From positions 853,926-917,925 of the forward strand of contig CAWETL010000003.1 in assembly GCA_963812085.1 (NCBI GenBank): a DNA stretch of 64,000 nucleotides. The letters are read 5' to 3'. Under the pieces are notes generated by a model. The model ran no database searches. It saw nothing but the letters and a program-made list of their open reading frames with translations, and was not told the origin of the DNA. This document shows, in pieces, positions 10,541 to 18,529 of the stretch (position 1 is its first letter; every line of letters begins with the position of its first letter). This stretch comes from SPDF01 sp963812085 (GTDB taxonomy: Bacteria > Gemmatimonadota > Gemmatimonadetes > Gemmatimonadales > GWC2-71-9). Both the position numbers and the translations under genes were made by a program.

Positions 10541-11679
10541 TCCGCTCCGATCTCCTCGCTGCTTCCCTCGCGGCCCTCCTCGCGCTGGGATGTTCCAGGA
10601 AGGTCTCCCCGGGTGACGCACCGGCGGCGGGCAACTCTCCCGGCCAGGTCGCGGTCGACTCCGTCCAGCGCCGCCGGTTCGTCCTGCAGCGAATCGACTC
10701 CTCCCGCTATACCCCGGCGATCGTGACGACCGGCACCGTCGCCTTCAGCGCGGATCGCTCGACGCAAGTGCTTGCCCCGATTTCCGGTCCGGTTTCCCGC
10801 CTCCTGGTGCAGCCGGGCGCCCGGGTGCGCGCCGGCCAGGCGCTGGCCACCGTGGCCTCATCCGACTTCGCCGATGCCGTCGCGAACTTCAGCAAGGCCG
10901 AAGCGGTGTGGCGGAACGCGAAGAAGATCGCGAACCTGGACGAGCAACTCTACGCCAGCGACGGGATCGCTCGCCGCGACGTGGACCAGGCCCGGACCGA
11001 CCTCGATGGCGCCACCGCTGACCGGGACGCCGCCCTGGTCCAGCTCCGCGCCCTCGGCGCGGACGACGCCGCGGTCGCCCTGATCCGGAGCGGGAAGGCG
11101 GACAGCGTCCCGATCGAGGCGATCATCCGGGCACCGATCGCCGGCACGGTGGTGGAGAAGCTGATCACGCCCGGCCAATTGCTGGAGGCCGGCAGCACCC
11201 CCTGCTTCACCATCGCCGACCTCGCGACCATGTGGGTCATGGCCAATGTCTTTGAACAGGACATCCGGGAGGTCCACGCGGGCGAACGGGCCGCCATCGT
11301 CACCGATGCCTCCCCGGACACCCTGGGCGGGAGGGTGGACTACGTTGCCGCGCTGGTCGACCCCTCCACCAAGGCCACGGCCGTCCGCATCGTGGTGCCC
11401 AACCGGGATGGGCTCCTCAAGCGCGACATGCTGGTGCAGGTCACCATCGCCTCGGCCAGGCCGCACACCGGGCTTCTGGTGCCGGTGGCGGCCGTGCTTC
11501 GAGACGACGAGAACCTCCCGTACCTCTTCCTCGCCGCGAACGACAGCACCTTCGACCGGCGGCGCATCACCCTCGGGGGGCGGGTCGGAGGCCGGTACGT
11601 CGTGTCCGACGGCCTGACCGCGGGCGATCGCGTGGTGGTCGATGGCGCGGTCTTCCTGCAGACGATGGGGGCGCAATGA
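10537..11679 (+). CDS. RND efflux adaptor lipoprotein (HlyD/CzcB family)
   Basis: 380 residues. A lipobox LLALGC anchors it to the inner membrane. The membrane-fusion architecture is complete: barrel-sandwich half-motif LAPISGPVSRLLVQPGARV, an alpha-hairpin (about residues 105-180), the second half-motif IRAPIAGTVVEKLITPG, then beta-barrel and membrane-proximal domains with TMWVMANVFEQDI and the terminal VVVDGAVFLQTMGAQ. It links the pump to the TolC-type channel. It lacks the His/Met-rich N-terminal extension seen in some copper/silver adaptors. It is translationally coupled on both sides by 4-nt overlaps. Confidence 0.88.
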   Translation: MIRSDLLAASLAALLALGCSRKVSPGDAPAAGNSPGQVAVDSVQRRRFVLQRIDSSRYTPAIVTTGTVAFSADRSTQVLAPISGPVSRLLVQPGARVRAGQALATVASSDFADAVANFSKAEAVWRNAKKIANLDEQLYASDGIARRDVDQARTDLDGATADRDAALVQLRALGADDAAVALIRSGKADSVPIEAIIRAPIAGTVVEKLITPGQLLEAGSTPCFTIADLATMWVMANVFEQDIREVHAGERAAIVTDASPDTLGGRVDYVAALVDPSTKATAVRIVVPNRDGLLKRDMLVQVTIASARPHTGLLVPVAAVLRDDENLPYLFLAANDSTFDRRRITLGGRVGGRYVVSDGLTAGDRVVVDGAVFLQTMGAQ

Positions 11680-14600
11680 CCGGTCCTGCCGACGCGCCCG
11701 CGGGTCCGACGGACCCCTCCGCGAGCCCGTCGATCATCCATCGCATCGTGTCGGCGGCGCTGGCCCAGCCTGTCCTGGTGCTCATCGTCGCCCTCGCGGC
11801 AACGGCGGTGGGCGTCTGGTCCTTCAGCCGGCTCCCGGTGGACGCGTACCCCGACTTGTCCCCCCCAATGGTTTCGCTGATCTCCGAATGGCCCGGGCAT
11901 GCGGCCGAGGAGGTCGAGCGGCTGGTCACCGTGCCCGTCGAACTGGCGATGAACGGCCTGCCCGCGGTCGTCTCGGTGCGGTCCATCTCGCTCTACGGCC
12001 TGTCCTCCGTCGACCTCACCTTCGCCGACGGCACCGATCCGTATTTCGCACGCCAACAGGTGTTCGAGCGACTCCCTGACGCGGGCGTGCCGGACGGCGT
12101 CTCGCCGAGCGTCGCGCCGCTCGCCTCACCGTCGGGGCTGGTCTATCGCTACGTGCTCGAGAGTCCCGACCGGTCGCCGATGGAACTCAAGACCCTGCAG
12201 GACTGGGTCATCGGCAAGGCCTATCGCGCTGTGCCCGGGGTGGCCGACCTCTCGGCCTTCGGGGGCCAGTCGATGGAGTACCACGTGGTGCTCGACCCCA
12301 CGAAGGTCGCGGGCGCAGGGCTGTCGGTGCCGGCCATCGCTGCCGCGCTGGGCGCCAACAACGGGAACGCGGGCGGCGGCTTCTACTCCGAGGGCGGGCA
12401 ATTCTACTACGTCCGGGGGCTGGGACGGCTGAAGACGCCAGAGGACATCGGCCAGGTGGTCCTGGCGGTGAACAACGGCACGCCGATCCTCGTGCGGGAC
12501 GTCGCCCGCGTCGAGATCGGGGCCGCGCCCCGGCTGGGGCAATTCGGGTTCAACGACAACCCGGATGCCGTCGAGGGCGTGGTGATGATGCGGACGGGCG
12601 AGCAGGCCCAGACGGTGCTCAAGGGCGTGCAGGCGAAGACCGCTGAACTGAACCAGTCGGGGCTGCCCAAGGATGTCCACATCCGCCCCTTCTACGACCG
12701 GAGCGACCTGATCCACCTCACCACCCGGACGGTGGTGGACAACCTGCTGCGCGGGATCGTGCTGGTCATCATCGTCCTGATGCTCTTCCTGCTCGACGTC
12801 CGCTCGGGATTGATCGTGGCGGTGACCATTCCGCTCGCGCTGCTCTTCGCGGCCATCTGCCTCGACCTGAGGCACATTCCGGCTAACCTGCTCTCGATCG
12901 GGGCGATCGACTTCGGCATCCTGGTGGACGGCGCCGTCGTGATGGTGGAGAACATCTACCGCGCGCTGGTGGCCCGGGAGGGCACCGAGTATTCCATCAG
13001 GGAGGTCATCGTTGCGGCGGCGGGCGAGGTGGACCGGCCGGTGGTGTACGCCATCGCCATCATCATCGCCGGGTTCCTCCCCATCTACGTCCTGTCCGGG
13101 CCCTCCGGCCGCCTGTTCCGGCCGATGGCCGACACCACCATCTTCGCCCTGGTCGGCGCGCTGGCGCTGACCCTGACGGTCGTGCCCGTCCTCTGCGCCT
13201 GGCTCCTGCGCGGGGGCGTCCGCGAGCGCCGCAACGTCGCCTTCGAGGCGATCCGCGACGCCTACACCCGGACCCTCGACTGGTGCCTCCGCTATCCGCG
13301 GCGCACCACGGGCGCCGCCGTCGCCGCCTTCGTGGGTGCCCTGCTCCTGACCCGCTTCATCGGCGCCGAGTTCATGCCCCACCTCGACGAGGGCGCGCTC
13401 TGGGTGCGGGCCACGATGCCGCCGACGATCTCGCTCGAGGAGTCCAGCCGGATCGTGCCGGAAATCCGCCAGCTCCTCCGGACATTCCCGCAGGTGACCG
13501 AGGTCGCCTCGGAGCATGGCCGGCCCGACGACGGCACCGATGCGACCGGCTTCTTCAACGCCGAGTTCTACGTCGGGCTCAAGCCCTACGGGGAGTGGGA
13601 GGGGCCCATTCGGACCAAGCCCGAGCTGATCGAGGCCATCGGCCAGAAGCTGGCTCGGTTCCCCGGCATCACCTTCAACTACACCCAGCCCGCCGAGGAT
13701 GCGGTCGACGAGGCCGAAACCGGCCTCAAGAGTTCGCTCGCGGTCAAGATCTTCGGCCCTGACCTGCAGGTGCTCGAGGCGAAGGCGCGCGCCATCGCCC
13801 GGGTGATGGGCGAGGTGCGGGGCATCGACCGGATCCTGGTGGTGGAGGAACTGGGGCAGCCCAGCCTGACGGTCGACATCGACCGGGCCAAGATCGCCAA
13901 GTACGGCATCAACGTCGAGGACGTCAACGGCCTCATCGAGGCGGCGGTCGGGGGCACGGCCGCAACCCAGGTGGTCCAGGGGGAGGAGCTCTTTGACCTG
14001 GTGGTCCGCCTCGACCCGAAGTACCGGGAAACGCCGGAGGAGATCGGCTCGATCCTGGTGGCGGCGCCCAACGGCCAGCAGATACCCCTGCATGAACTGG
14101 CGACGATCGAGGTCGCCAGCGGCGCGTCGTTCATCTACCGGGAAGGCAATTCGCGCTATATCGGGGTGCAGTATGCCGTCGAAGGCCGGGACCTGGCAGG
14201 CACGGTCCAGGAGGCGCGTTCGCGCGTCGCCGCGGTGGTGTCGCTCCCGCAGGGCTATCGGGTGGAGTGGGGAGGAGAGTACCAGGAATACACGGCGTCC
14301 CGAAGCCAGCTGGCGGTGGTCCTGCCGCTCACCGTCGCGCTGATCTTCCTCCTGCTCTTCGCGCTCTACCGGAACGTCAGCTTTCCGCTCATCACCGTCG
14401 TCGGGGTGGCGCTGTCCGCTCCCGTCGGGGGCCTCCTGACGCTGGCCCTGACGGGCACCCCGTTCTCGGTGTCCTCCGGCATCGGATTCCTGGCGCTCTT
14501 CGGCGTATCGGTGCAGACCGCGGTGGTCTACATCTCCTACGCCAATGAGCTGCGCCTCGGCGGGCGCTCCATCGCGGACGCCGCCCGGGAGGCGGCGATC

Positions 14601-14810
14601 TTCCGGCTCCGGCCCATCATGATGACCGCGCTGGTGGCGGCGCTCGGCCTGCTGCCCGCCGCACTCTCTACGGGAGTCGGCTCGGACTCCCAGCGCCCCT
14701 TCGCGCTGGTCATCGTGGGCGGACTGATTTCACGGCTGTTCATCAGCATCCTGCTCATGCCGGTGCTCTATGTCGGCGTGGCGAGGGAGGGCGACCGGCT
14801 GGAGGTCTGA
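11676..14810 (+). CDS. Heavy-metal efflux RND pump (CzcA/NccA type)
   Basis: 1044 residues with the 12-helix RND layout: one N-terminal helix, a periplasmic porter/docking loop, helices 2-6, a second loop, then helices 7-12. The fourth-helix motif reads DFGILVDGAVVMVEN near residue 411, the DFG..VDGA form of CzcA-like (Zn/Co/Ni/Cd) pumps and not the form found in CusA copper/silver pumps. The second loop has MPHLDEGALWVRATMPPTIS and HGRPDDGTDATGFFNAEF, typical of this HME branch. It exchanges protons for periplasmic metal. It is the third, overlapping gene of the operon; no dedicated sensor kinase or regulator is adjacent. The exact metal cannot be told from sequence. Confidence 0.9.
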   Translation: MTGPADAPAGPTDPSASPSIIHRIVSAALAQPVLVLIVALAATAVGVWSFSRLPVDAYPDLSPPMVSLISEWPGHAAEEVERLVTVPVELAMNGLPAVVSVRSISLYGLSSVDLTFADGTDPYFARQQVFERLPDAGVPDGVSPSVAPLASPSGLVYRYVLESPDRSPMELKTLQDWVIGKAYRAVPGVADLSAFGGQSMEYHVVLDPTKVAGAGLSVPAIAAALGANNGNAGGGFYSEGGQFYYVRGLGRLKTPEDIGQVVLAVNNGTPILVRDVARVEIGAAPRLGQFGFNDNPDAVEGVVMMRTGEQAQTVLKGVQAKTAELNQSGLPKDVHIRPFYDRSDLIHLTTRTVVDNLLRGIVLVIIVLMLFLLDVRSGLIVAVTIPLALLFAAICLDLRHIPANLLSIGAIDFGILVDGAVVMVENIYRALVAREGTEYSIREVIVAAAGEVDRPVVYAIAIIIAGFLPIYVLSGPSGRLFRPMADTTIFALVGALALTLTVVPVLCAWLLRGGVRERRNVAFEAIRDAYTRTLDWCLRYPRRTTGAAVAAFVGALLLTRFIGAEFMPHLDEGALWVRATMPPTISLEESSRIVPEIRQLLRTFPQVTEVASEHGRPDDGTDATGFFNAEFYVGLKPYGEWEGPIRTKPELIEAIGQKLARFPGITFNYTQPAEDAVDEAETGLKSSLAVKIFGPDLQVLEAKARAIARVMGEVRGIDRILVVEELGQPSLTVDIDRAKIAKYGINVEDVNGLIEAAVGGTAATQVVQGEELFDLVVRLDPKYRETPEEIGSILVAAPNGQQIPLHELATIEVASGASFIYREGNSRYIGVQYAVEGRDLAGTVQEARSRVAAVVSLPQGYRVEWGGEYQEYTASRSQLAVVLPLTVALIFLLLFALYRNVSFPLITVVGVALSAPVGGLLTLALTGTPFSVSSGIGFLALFGVSVQTAVVYISYANELRLGGRSIADAAREAAIFRLRPIMMTALVAALGLLPAALSTGVGSDSQRPFALVIVGGLISRLFISILLMPVLYVGVAREGDRLEV

Positions 14811-14909
14811 ACGCAGGACTTGCTGACCTGGCGGCCCCAAGCGCAGCGAGGGCAAGGAACCGGAATAGGCAACCGATCCGGGACGGGTACGCGGCGTGGC
14901 GGGCGGACC

Positions 14910-14999
14910 GCAGTGCGGAATCTGGAGCGGTCGGAAGCGTCTCGAGACGCCGCGGGGCGGCTGACCGGCCACAAGACGGATTCGGTCTATGCACGGTAC
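14910..14999 (+). pseudogene. Relic: C-terminal end of a tyrosine recombinase
   Basis: One frame reads RTAVRNLERSEASRDAAG followed by RLTGHKTDSVYARYN, the conserved end of phage-type integrases (Arg of box II region, H of TGHK, and the catalytic Tyr in the final RY). The rest of the gene is missing upstream, and downstream the frame runs directly into an attC half-site at about 14993. The relic marks the edge of the accessory region. Confidence 0.6.
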
Positions 15000-15019
15000 A
15001 ACGACTGGCGCATCAGCTG
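14993..15019 (-). other. attC half-site (R'-L'), junction with recombinase relic
   Basis: TACAACGACTGGCGCATCAG and following GCTGC match the left halves of the complete attC sites from the AAC onwards. The bases before AAC belong to the recombinase relic, and after 15019 the sequence changes to an IS481-type relic, so only half of the site is here. Confidence 0.6.
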
Positions 15020-15378
15020 CGGCCCCCGGGTGAGAGCTCGGCATCACCCACCAGCGCACCACGCCCGGCAGCCCCCAGGAGAACGGCGCCCACGAACGCC
15101 TGCACAAAACCCTCAAGGCACGCGCGACCCGGCCCCCTGCCGCGAACTTCAACACCCAACCGCGGGTCTGCAATGCCCTTCAGGCGACCTACATCGAACA
15201 CCTTCCGGCTCCACTCCAGCCAACACTTCCTGAGCCAGGCGCTCAACAACGAACACATCGGGCTGGAGGAAGTCCGAGACGGCCTCCGGAACCTCCTCCA
15301 CTACGAGACGCTCCTCGGACGCGTTGACGAACACACCCACACCATCGCCGGGGCTCCCTCCCTCGGAGGAAAGTGTTA
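15020..15378 (+). pseudogene. IS481-family transposase relic (3' part)
   Basis: Translation gives ITHQRTTPGSPQENGAHERL followed by HKTLKARATRPPAANF, the end of a DDE integrase core, and in another frame LSQALNNEHIGLEEVRDGL with TLLGRVDEHTHTI, the usual IS481 C-terminus. At least one frameshift and a deletion separate the two parts near 15180-15200. The catalytic DDE residues apart from the final Glu region are missing, so it is dead. It lies on the opposite strand to the cassettes and splits an attC. Confidence 0.65.
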
Positions 15379-15398
15379 ACCATGCCCCCAGGCATTCT

Positions 15399-15425
15399 GT
15401 CAGCTATGTCCCTGGTTGCTCAGTG
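15399..15425 (-). other. Possible degenerate attC half (R''-L'') of the deaminase cassette
   Basis: On the minus strand AACCAGGGACATAGCTGAC resembles the canonical AACCAGCGCATGCAGCTGAC, including the deaminase stop codon. The RYYYAAC box itself is degraded (GAGCAAC), so the match is tentative. If real, the IS relic lies between the two halves of one site. Confidence 0.35.
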
Positions 15426-15891
15426 GAGGCCAAAAGCCAGCATGGACAGCCCGCGCCTCATCGCTCAACATTGGCCCGGAGACAGTGACCGGTTCGGTGG
15501 CCCGTGCGATGAGCTCGCGGCACGGTACCAGGAAATCGGGTCCTGTCACCGCAGCCAGTTCCTCGGCCGAGAGGGCATAGACCAGTGAGCGGATGCCCGC
15601 CCAGTACAGCTTGCCAACGCACATGGCGCATGGCTCACAGCTGGTGTAGAGCGTGGCTCGCCGGATTTGGTCTGGCGAGAGCCGCCGGATGGCACTCGCA
15701 ATGAGGTTGGTCTCCGCATGGCTGGTTGGATCCCGCTCGGAATGAACGGCATTCATCGCGGTAAGCACGACCTCTCCGTCGAGAACGAGAAGCGCGCCAA
15801 AGGGATGGTTGCCCTCGGCCCGGGCTTGGCTGGCAAGCGCGATCGCCTGCCTGACGAATTGCTCGGGCGGAGTCTGCGGCCCCAAGTTCAT
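15400..15891 (-). CDS. Nucleoside deaminase (CDA superfamily), cassette gene
   Basis: 163 residues from the ATG at 15891, which has AGGGG a few bases upstream; an in-frame ATG at 15924 lies inside the attC of the previous cassette and is unlikely. The zinc-dependent deaminase motifs are intact: HAE in PTSHAETNLIAS, with Glu as proton shuttle, and PCxxC in TSCEPCAMCVGK. The order and spacing fit guanine/cytosine/adenosine deaminases of the tRNA-adenosine and guanine deaminase branch, so the substrate is an open question. It is the last gene of the array in reading direction, lacks its own evident promoter and has lower GC than the chromosomal genes. Confidence 0.8.
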   Translation of the reverse strand: MNLGPQTPPEQFVRQAIALASQARAEGNHPFGALLVLDGEVVLTAMNAVHSERDPTSHAETNLIASAIRRLSPDQIRRATLYTSCEPCAMCVGKLYWAGIRSLVYALSAEELAAVTGPDFLVPCRELIARATEPVTVSGPMLSDEARAVHAGFWPPLSNQGHS

Positions 15892-15920
15892 CTTACCCCT
15901 TAGGTGGATGCAATCCAGCG

Positions 15921-15978
15921 ACACAACGATTGAGTTCAGCCGCCGCCGAAGGCCGGCGGCTGCAGCGAAAGGTTAGAC
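15921..15978 (-). other. attC site of the SDR cassette
   Basis: 58 bp between the SDR stop and the deaminase start. GTTAGAC (15972-15978) fits the right-hand core box; the left box ACACAAC is imperfect. Inside, CAGCCGCCG pairs with CGGCGGCTG to form the stem. It differs in sequence from the 129-bp sites of the same array. Confidence 0.6.
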
Positions 15979-16000
15979 CTCGTATTGTCCGAGCCCACGA

Positions 16001-16783
16001 CTAGCAAATCGAGTAGCCACCATCAACTGGCAGGGTGACGCCAGTGATGAAATCGGCAGCGGCAGATGCCAGGAAGACGGCGGCACCGGCTACTTCGTCA
16101 GACTCACCCCATCGAGCCGCGGGCGTACGCGCCAAGATCATCTTGTTGAATTCGGCATAGTCCGCGTTCTCCCGCGCGATCGCGGTCATCTCGGTGGCGA
16201 TCCAGCCCGGTGCAATCGCGTTGACTTGAATGTGGTGCGGCGCCAGTTCAACAGCCATCGCCTTGGTCAGTTGCACGATGGCCCCTTTGGCTGCGCCATA
16301 GGACGGGAACATTCCCGCGCCAAAGTAGGAATACATGCTCGCGAGATTGATGATCTTTCCCCGTTTGCGCTTGACCATGGAGGCCGCCGCATATTTGGAA
16401 AGGAGAAATGTCGCATCGAGATGCGTGGCCAGCGTCGTGTCCCAGACTTCGGGCGACTCGTTGAGAATGCCGCCAGTCACGGTCGCGACTCCCGCGTTGT
16501 TCACGAGAATATCGATCCCGCCCAACGCTGCTTCGACCGCGTCAATGGCACCGGACAGCGTTTCACGCGCTGTCACGTCGAGGTGTAATGCCATCGCCGG
16601 AACGCCGAGGGCCTTCAACTCGGCAAGCACCTGACTGTTCTTTTCTTCACTCCGAGCGAGCACGGCAATTGCCGCGCCGGCGCGGGCCATGCCAAGCGCA
16701 ATCGAGCGCCCGATGCCGCGGTTTCCACCGGTGATGACGGCAACACGGCCGCCGAGTTCAAAAGGGGATGAGGCGCTGGCCAT
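16001..16783 (-). CDS. SDR-family NAD(P)-dependent oxidoreductase, cassette gene
   Basis: 260 residues, the full classical short-chain dehydrogenase length. The cofactor loop TGGNRGIG, NNAG, catalytic Ser in NLASMYSYFG, and YxxxK in PSYGAAKGAIVQ are all present, followed by the APGWIATEMT and GVTLPVDGGYS signatures. It resembles 2-deoxy-gluconate/glucose dehydrogenases and 3-oxoacyl reductases; substrate cannot be assigned. It reads on the minus strand as a complete cassette, bounded by a truncated attC upstream and an attC downstream. Its base composition is visibly less GC-rich than neighbouring chromosomal genes, in line with acquisition. Confidence 0.83.
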   Translation of the reverse strand: MASASSPFELGGRVAVITGGNRGIGRSIALGMARAGAAIAVLARSEEKNSQVLAELKALGVPAMALHLDVTARETLSGAIDAVEAALGGIDILVNNAGVATVTGGILNESPEVWDTTLATHLDATFLLSKYAAASMVKRKRGKIINLASMYSYFGAGMFPSYGAAKGAIVQLTKAMAVELAPHHIQVNAIAPGWIATEMTAIARENADYAEFNKMILARTPAARWGESDEVAGAAVFLASAAADFITGVTLPVDGGYSIC

Positions 16784-16805
16784 TCTCTGCTCCGGTTGTT
16801 GCGAG

Positions 16806-16847
16806 GCCTAACGAATGGCGCATCAGCTGCGAGGGCGCTGGTTAGGC
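16806..16847 (-). other. Truncated attC site of the PAP2 cassette
   Basis: GCCTAAC (16806) and GTTAGGC (16841-16847) enclose only 28 bp. The left half matches the long sites as far as GAGGGCGC, but the GTCAGCTGCAT part of the other half is gone, as expected from a deletion between GCGC repeats. The stem can no longer form normally. Confidence 0.7.
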
Positions 16848-16856
16848 CGGTGGCCC

Positions 16857-17636
16857 CTAGGGCTCAACCCCGAATCGGAAGAGCACCCAATAGCAGCCCA
16901 CACCGAGGCTGACGATGGCGCCGACACAGAGCGCGAGGACTGGGGCGAGGCGGCGGTCGAGCTCAGGCACCTTCGCGCGAGCGTAGCCACGTAGACAAAC
17001 CGCATAGGCAGCGAAAGCCAAGAGAATGCCGGCAACAAGGTCGGCGACGTAATGCTGCTTGGTGAACAGCGTGGAAACGGCGACTAGCGTAGCGCACGAT
17101 ACGGCGATGAACCCAAGCGTACGATGCACCCGCCAGCAGGCGAGCCCTGAGACGAAGGAGTGCGCGACGTGGAGCGAAGGAAAGCAGTTGTAGGGAGGGT
17201 CGGCGCTGTAAAGGAATCGTAGCCCCCAGACGGCGAAGCCCTTCCCCGTCACCGCGTCCGGCCGCGAGGCCACGGTCGGATAAAGGATGAAGCAGATGTA
17301 CGCCACAATCCACACCGTTAGGTACGCCCACACGGTGCGGCGAATCAGTTCTTCCTGCTGGATCACGAACACCGGCAGCACGATAAGGAAGGCGTAGAGC
17401 GCTCCATAGACCAGCGCCCACGTTGGTACGAGGGGCAGGAGCCGGTCCAACGCCAGCGCCGGCGCGTGCGCCACACCGGCACGGGCTCGGCCCGCTATGA
17501 CGAGGTAGATGGGGACCAGCGAAACGAGCAGGACCATTGGAATCGTCACCCGGTACGGTCGGTTAAGCGCCTGCCCGACGGTGCTCCAGGTGATGCGGAT
17601 GCCATCGGGAGTACTGGTCAACGGATCGCGTCTCAC
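16857..17636 (-). CDS. PAP2-family membrane phosphatase/transferase, cassette gene
   Basis: 259 residues with about six hydrophobic helices. The PAP2 catalytic motifs are visible: CFPSLHVAHSF (PSxH) and, about 40 residues on, STLFTKQHYVADLVAG (H..D motif). The CFPSLHVA and TKQHYVAD forms are those of the inositol-phosphorylceramide-synthase/Aur1-like branch, more than of simple lipid phosphatases, but bacterial members of this branch have varied roles. It would act on phosphorylated lipids at the outer face of the cytoplasmic membrane. It is a complete cassette on the minus strand between a normal attC upstream and a truncated attC downstream. Confidence 0.78.
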   Translation of the reverse strand: MRRDPLTSTPDGIRITWSTVGQALNRPYRVTIPMVLLVSLVPIYLVIAGRARAGVAHAPALALDRLLPLVPTWALVYGALYAFLIVLPVFVIQQEELIRRTVWAYLTVWIVAYICFILYPTVASRPDAVTGKGFAVWGLRFLYSADPPYNCFPSLHVAHSFVSGLACWRVHRTLGFIAVSCATLVAVSTLFTKQHYVADLVAGILLAFAAYAVCLRGYARAKVPELDRRLAPVLALCVGAIVSLGVGCYWVLFRFGVEP

Positions 17637-17662
17637 AGGGCCTCACGATGGTCCGAAGCGCG

Positions 17663-17791
17663 GCCTAACGAAACGCGCATCAGCTGCGAGGGCGCTGCGC
17701 GGCAGCCGCCGCGCCGTCCTCGGTTAGAACCTACGGCGCGGCGGCTGCCAGCAGCCAGCGCGCCCTCGTCAGCTGCATGCGCTGGTTAGGC
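17663..17791 (-). other. attC site, 129 bp (membrane-protein cassette)
   Basis: GCCTAAC and GTTAGGC ends with long nested inverted repeats: GCGCATCAGCTGCGAGGGC on the left against GCCCTCGTCAGCTGCATGC on the right, where the right half carries extra bases. The central part (GGCAGCCGCCGCGCCGT against CGGCGCGGCGGCTGCC) forms a long terminal hairpin. The stop codon of the membrane-protein gene lies inside the GTTAGGC box. Confidence 0.85.
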
Positions 17792-18310
17792 CGCACCATC
17801 CCACCGGTCTCGTCGAATCATTGGGACTAGGTCTCGGATCGCGGCGACCGAGGTGAGAGCCCCAGCCGCGAAGATCCATGTGAACAAGCCAACCGCTCCA
17901 CCAATGCCTCCGGCGCCTATCGCGAGCATGCCCCACTCGCCGATGACCCGAGGCAAAGGGAGTTGGCCCAGCACAAATCCGATTGCCCCAGCGGCCACGG
18001 CCCACGGCAGTGCAGAAGCCATTGCGTCAGGGCCGCGCGAGTTTGCAAGCGGCTTGGAGCGCAGCCAATGAGCGCCAGTAACAAGGAGAGCGGCGGAGAC
18101 AGGCAGGGGCCATCCGAGGAGTCCGCGAACCAACAACGCAATTGAGAGAACTGCACCAAACGCCAATAGGACGCAAAGCAAGATGAGCGCCCTTTTGGAC
18201 CAGCCGCTTCCTCCGTCTCCACCGCGATTCCAGAACGCTGGCGGCTGGGGTGGCCCGCCGCTCGCCGTCGCTTGCTTCCGCACTGGCGGCGGCAATGGTT
18301 GGGACCGCAT
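17786..18310 (-). CDS. Membrane protein of unknown function, cassette gene
   Basis: 174 residues that I do not recognise. A Pro/Gly-rich cytosolic head of about 35 residues is followed by roughly four hydrophobic helices (ALILLCVLLAFGAVLSIALL, LPVSAALLVTG, ALPWAVAAGAIGFVLGQL, IGAGGIGGAVGLFTWIFAAG) and a short charged tail. The TAA stop is formed by the GCCTAAC core box of its attC, a common arrangement for cassette genes. It lacks Cys and His pairs or other catalytic signatures. The ATG at 18310 is the only good start; the 90 bp upstream to the next attC hold nothing recognisable. Confidence 0.6.
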   Translation of the reverse strand: MRSQPLPPPVRKQATASGGPPQPPAFWNRGGDGGSGWSKRALILLCVLLAFGAVLSIALLVRGLLGWPLPVSAALLVTGAHWLRSKPLANSRGPDAMASALPWAVAAGAIGFVLGQLPLPRVIGEWGMLAIGAGGIGGAVGLFTWIFAAGALTSVAAIRDLVPMIRRDRWDGAA

Positions 18311-18400
18311 TCCTGCAATGGCTGGCCCTTCACACGGAGTGCGCAGGATCGTCGAGGACGTGGCGGCATCAGCGCGCCGAGTCAGCGGACGCTGGTGTCG

Positions 18401-18529
18401 GCCTAACGACTGCGCATCAGCTGCGAGGGCGCTGCGCGGCAGCCGCCGCGCCGTCCTCGGTTAGCAACCTACGGTGCGGCGGCTGCCAGCAGCCAGCGCG
18501 CCCTCGTCAGCTGCATGCGCTGGTTAGGC
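18401..18529 (-). other. attC site, 129 bp (decayed membrane cassette)
   Basis: Same length and almost the same sequence as the sites at 17663 and 19038, including the GC-rich central hairpin. It closes the cassette at 18530-19037. Confidence 0.85.

Noticed and set aside
12126..14093. 655-codon minus-strand frame opposite the RND pump
   Set aside because: Antisense of a well-conserved pump; composition biased and without recognisable domains.
17710..17745. Inner GTTAGAAC in the long attC sites as an additional core box
   Set aside because: It sits in the apical hairpin of the site, lacks a paired RYYYAAC box and does not coincide with a cassette border.
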